DNA of 64,000 nt from Hermatobates lingyangjiaoensis (lineage: Eukaryota > Arthropoda > Insecta > Hemiptera > Hermatobatidae): assembly GCA_026182355.1 (NCBI GenBank), contig JAPFBL010000233.1, positions 1,302,001 through 1,366,000 of the forward strand, in the 5' to 3' direction. A program made the position numbers and the translations under genes. The notes beneath the pieces were generated by a model. It saw nothing but the letters and a program-made list of their open reading frames with translations, was not told the DNA's origin and searched no databases. Shown one piece after another: positions 62,941 through 64,000 of the stretch (position 1 is its first letter; the number at the start of each line of letters is the position of its first letter).

Positions 62941-63218
62941 ACGAGTTTTTGGCCAGTAAAAACATTCCTGTTGCTCCTCAGCCTCCTTATTCACCAGACT
63001 TGAGTCCTTGTGACATTTTCCTCTTCCCGAGATTGAAAAATCACCTCAAGGGAACTCATTTCGGGACACTACAAAACATACAAACTGCTGTAACCGACCA
63101 GCTGAAGGCCATTCCAGAATCCGAGTTCCAGCAATGCTACAATGATTGGAAGGACCGTCTCCAGCGCTGTATGGCTTCCGAAGGGAACTATTTTGAAGGT
63201 GACAATATCACATTGTAA
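62895..63218 (+). pseudogene. mariner transposase, C-terminal part
   Basis: In a second frame the sequence resumes at NGSAPCHTAISINEF, then PPYSPDLSPCDIFLFPRLK with the third catalytic Asp, and ends ASEGNYFEGDNITL with a stop. The segment between the two parts, holding the first Asp and the second Asp just before NGSAP, has been deleted. Therefore no active enzyme can be made. Confidence 0.94.
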
Positions 63219-63279
63219 TTATATTTGAATAGAAAATTTAAAAAAAATCAGTCTCACTACTTTATTTACACACCTCGTA

Positions 63280-63766
63280 TATTAAATGTCCCAACTATAT
63301 TCTCATTGAAGAAATTTTCAATCCTTATCTTCATGCATAAGTCTTACACTTTATACTCATAAACAAACTTTTCAAATCCTACATTGTGCATAATCCTGTC
63401 AATTTTAGCTAACCGCTAAACCTCTCTAACCTTATCCCCTTGTATAATCCTTTCAAACCAGAATTGTTTTCATAATATTCTCAAAACTGAAACTGAAGAC
63501 TTCTCTAACACTACATTGACCTGCCACAAAATAATCTTGTTAAGAAGTACCATTAAAGTATGTTGATCTAATTATTGTTGATTCAATCATTAAATTATAA
63601 ACCCAAAATTATTAAGACTTACGACACATATAATTTATAGTTGGTACGCTAACATAATAATAATTCTAATTGTTCAGATATTAATATTTTCATAGAGATG
63701 GGACAAAAAAGTAGAATACAGTTGATATGAAATAGCAGATCTGATCACTGTTTTATTATAAATTTA

Positions 63767-63770
<4 letters not shown>
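63280..63770. other. AT-rich non-coding DNA
   Basis: Nothing is recognised. Confidence 0.6.

Positions 63771-63801
<31 letters not shown>
63771..63801. repeat. (TA)n microsatellite
   Basis: About 15 TA units, followed by a family L terminus. Confidence 0.95.
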
Positions 63802-63802
<1 letters not shown>

Positions 63803-63804
<2 letters not shown>

Positions 63805-63855
63805 TTCACTGAACTGATTTGCGTCCAGTTTGGATCGTTTTTTCGAATTTTAAGT

Positions 63856-63858
<3 letters not shown>
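63803..63858 (+). repeat. family L terminus between (TA)n tracts
   Basis: GCGTCCAGTTTGGATCG, TTTTTTCGAATTTTAAGTGG: the family L end, inverse of the one at 42051-42085, placed directly between two (TA)n tracts. Confidence 0.75.

Positions 63859-63902
<44 letters not shown>
63859..63902. repeat. (TA)n microsatellite
   Basis: About 22 TA units between two parts of a family L element. Confidence 0.96.
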
Positions 63903-63905
<3 letters not shown>

Positions 63906-63955
63906 CAGTTACCTGCCGTTGCGTCTACAACGTGCTTAGTCTCCCTTTCTCTTTT

Positions 63956-63986
63956 CTCCTGAAGACGGATTGCACGAAAATTTGAG
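63956..63986 (+). ncRNA. hammerhead ribozyme motif, family L
   Basis: CTC, CTGAAGA (63959-63965), one C, GGATTGCAC (weak stem II), GAAA (63976-63979), AATT, U and GAG. The core is intact. The module continues past the window edge. Confidence 0.65.
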
Positions 63987-64000
63987 TTTGTAAGTGTGTT

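Larger units (their letters stand above)
62355..63277 (+). mobile_element. internally deleted mariner
   Basis: Terminal inverted repeats of about 29 bp (CGAGGTGTGTAAATAAAGTA at 62355, its complement ending at 63277) are identical apart from the last bases. The target TA is duplicated (62353-62354 and 63278-63279). The length is 923 bp against about 1.3 kb for a full mariner. With intact ends it could still be moved in trans. GC content is clearly higher than the surroundings, consistent with a fairly recent arrival. Confidence 0.96.

Overview
The window looks like non-coding DNA from a metazoan genome: very AT-rich, dominated by introns and repeats, with many (TA)n tracts and no prokaryotic gene organisation. 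Several features fit an arthropod: TTAGG-type units at the ends of some SINEs, mariner and jockey-like elements, and a furin-type exon with a very long intron on at least one side. A chelicerate such as a horseshoe crab would fit, but that is inference.

One host exon is clear. On the minus strand at 9074-9208, a 135-bp exon encodes the start of the catalytic domain of a furin/PC5-like proprotein convertase, including the catalytic Asp. No neighbouring exon could be found. If the gene continues on both sides, most of the window is intron: more than 9 kb downstream and up to about 55 kb upstream. Three short exon-like segments on the plus strand (1107, 4784, 5467) and a 146-codon open frame at 47539-47976 remain unexplained.

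The most striking content is about 45 hammerhead-ribozyme-like motifs in at least eight sequence families. They read CUGANGA, one extra base, a stem II, GAAA, a short self-complementary stem III and a U-H cleavage position. More than 20 keep every core element. They are almost always bounded by (TA)n tracts and are often arranged as inverted dimers that form long palindromes. One family is tied physically to a Penelope-like retroelement (PLE): at 38585-39110 a GIY-YIG endonuclease relic is followed on the same strand by a terminal region containing the hammerhead. Four other relics of a shared PLE-like coding segment run into (TA)n at the same Thr-Asn-Ile-Tyr codons, which suggests microhomology-based joining at TA repeats.

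Other mobile DNA includes six tRNA-derived SINE copies (2.5, 15.7, 26.7, 31.1, 44.1 and 52.3 kb), jockey-like LINE fragments (6.1, 22.9, 55.4 and 57.7 kb), a hAT-type MITE with 8-bp target duplications (56.5 kb), and a mariner with intact ends but an internal deletion of its transposase (62.4-63.3 kb). Tandem arrays have units of 47 bp (15.2-16.2 kb, interrupted by a SINE), 43 bp (25.1 kb), 52 bp (54.9 kb) and about 25 bp (46.7 kb). The rest is AT-rich sequence in which I recognise nothing.
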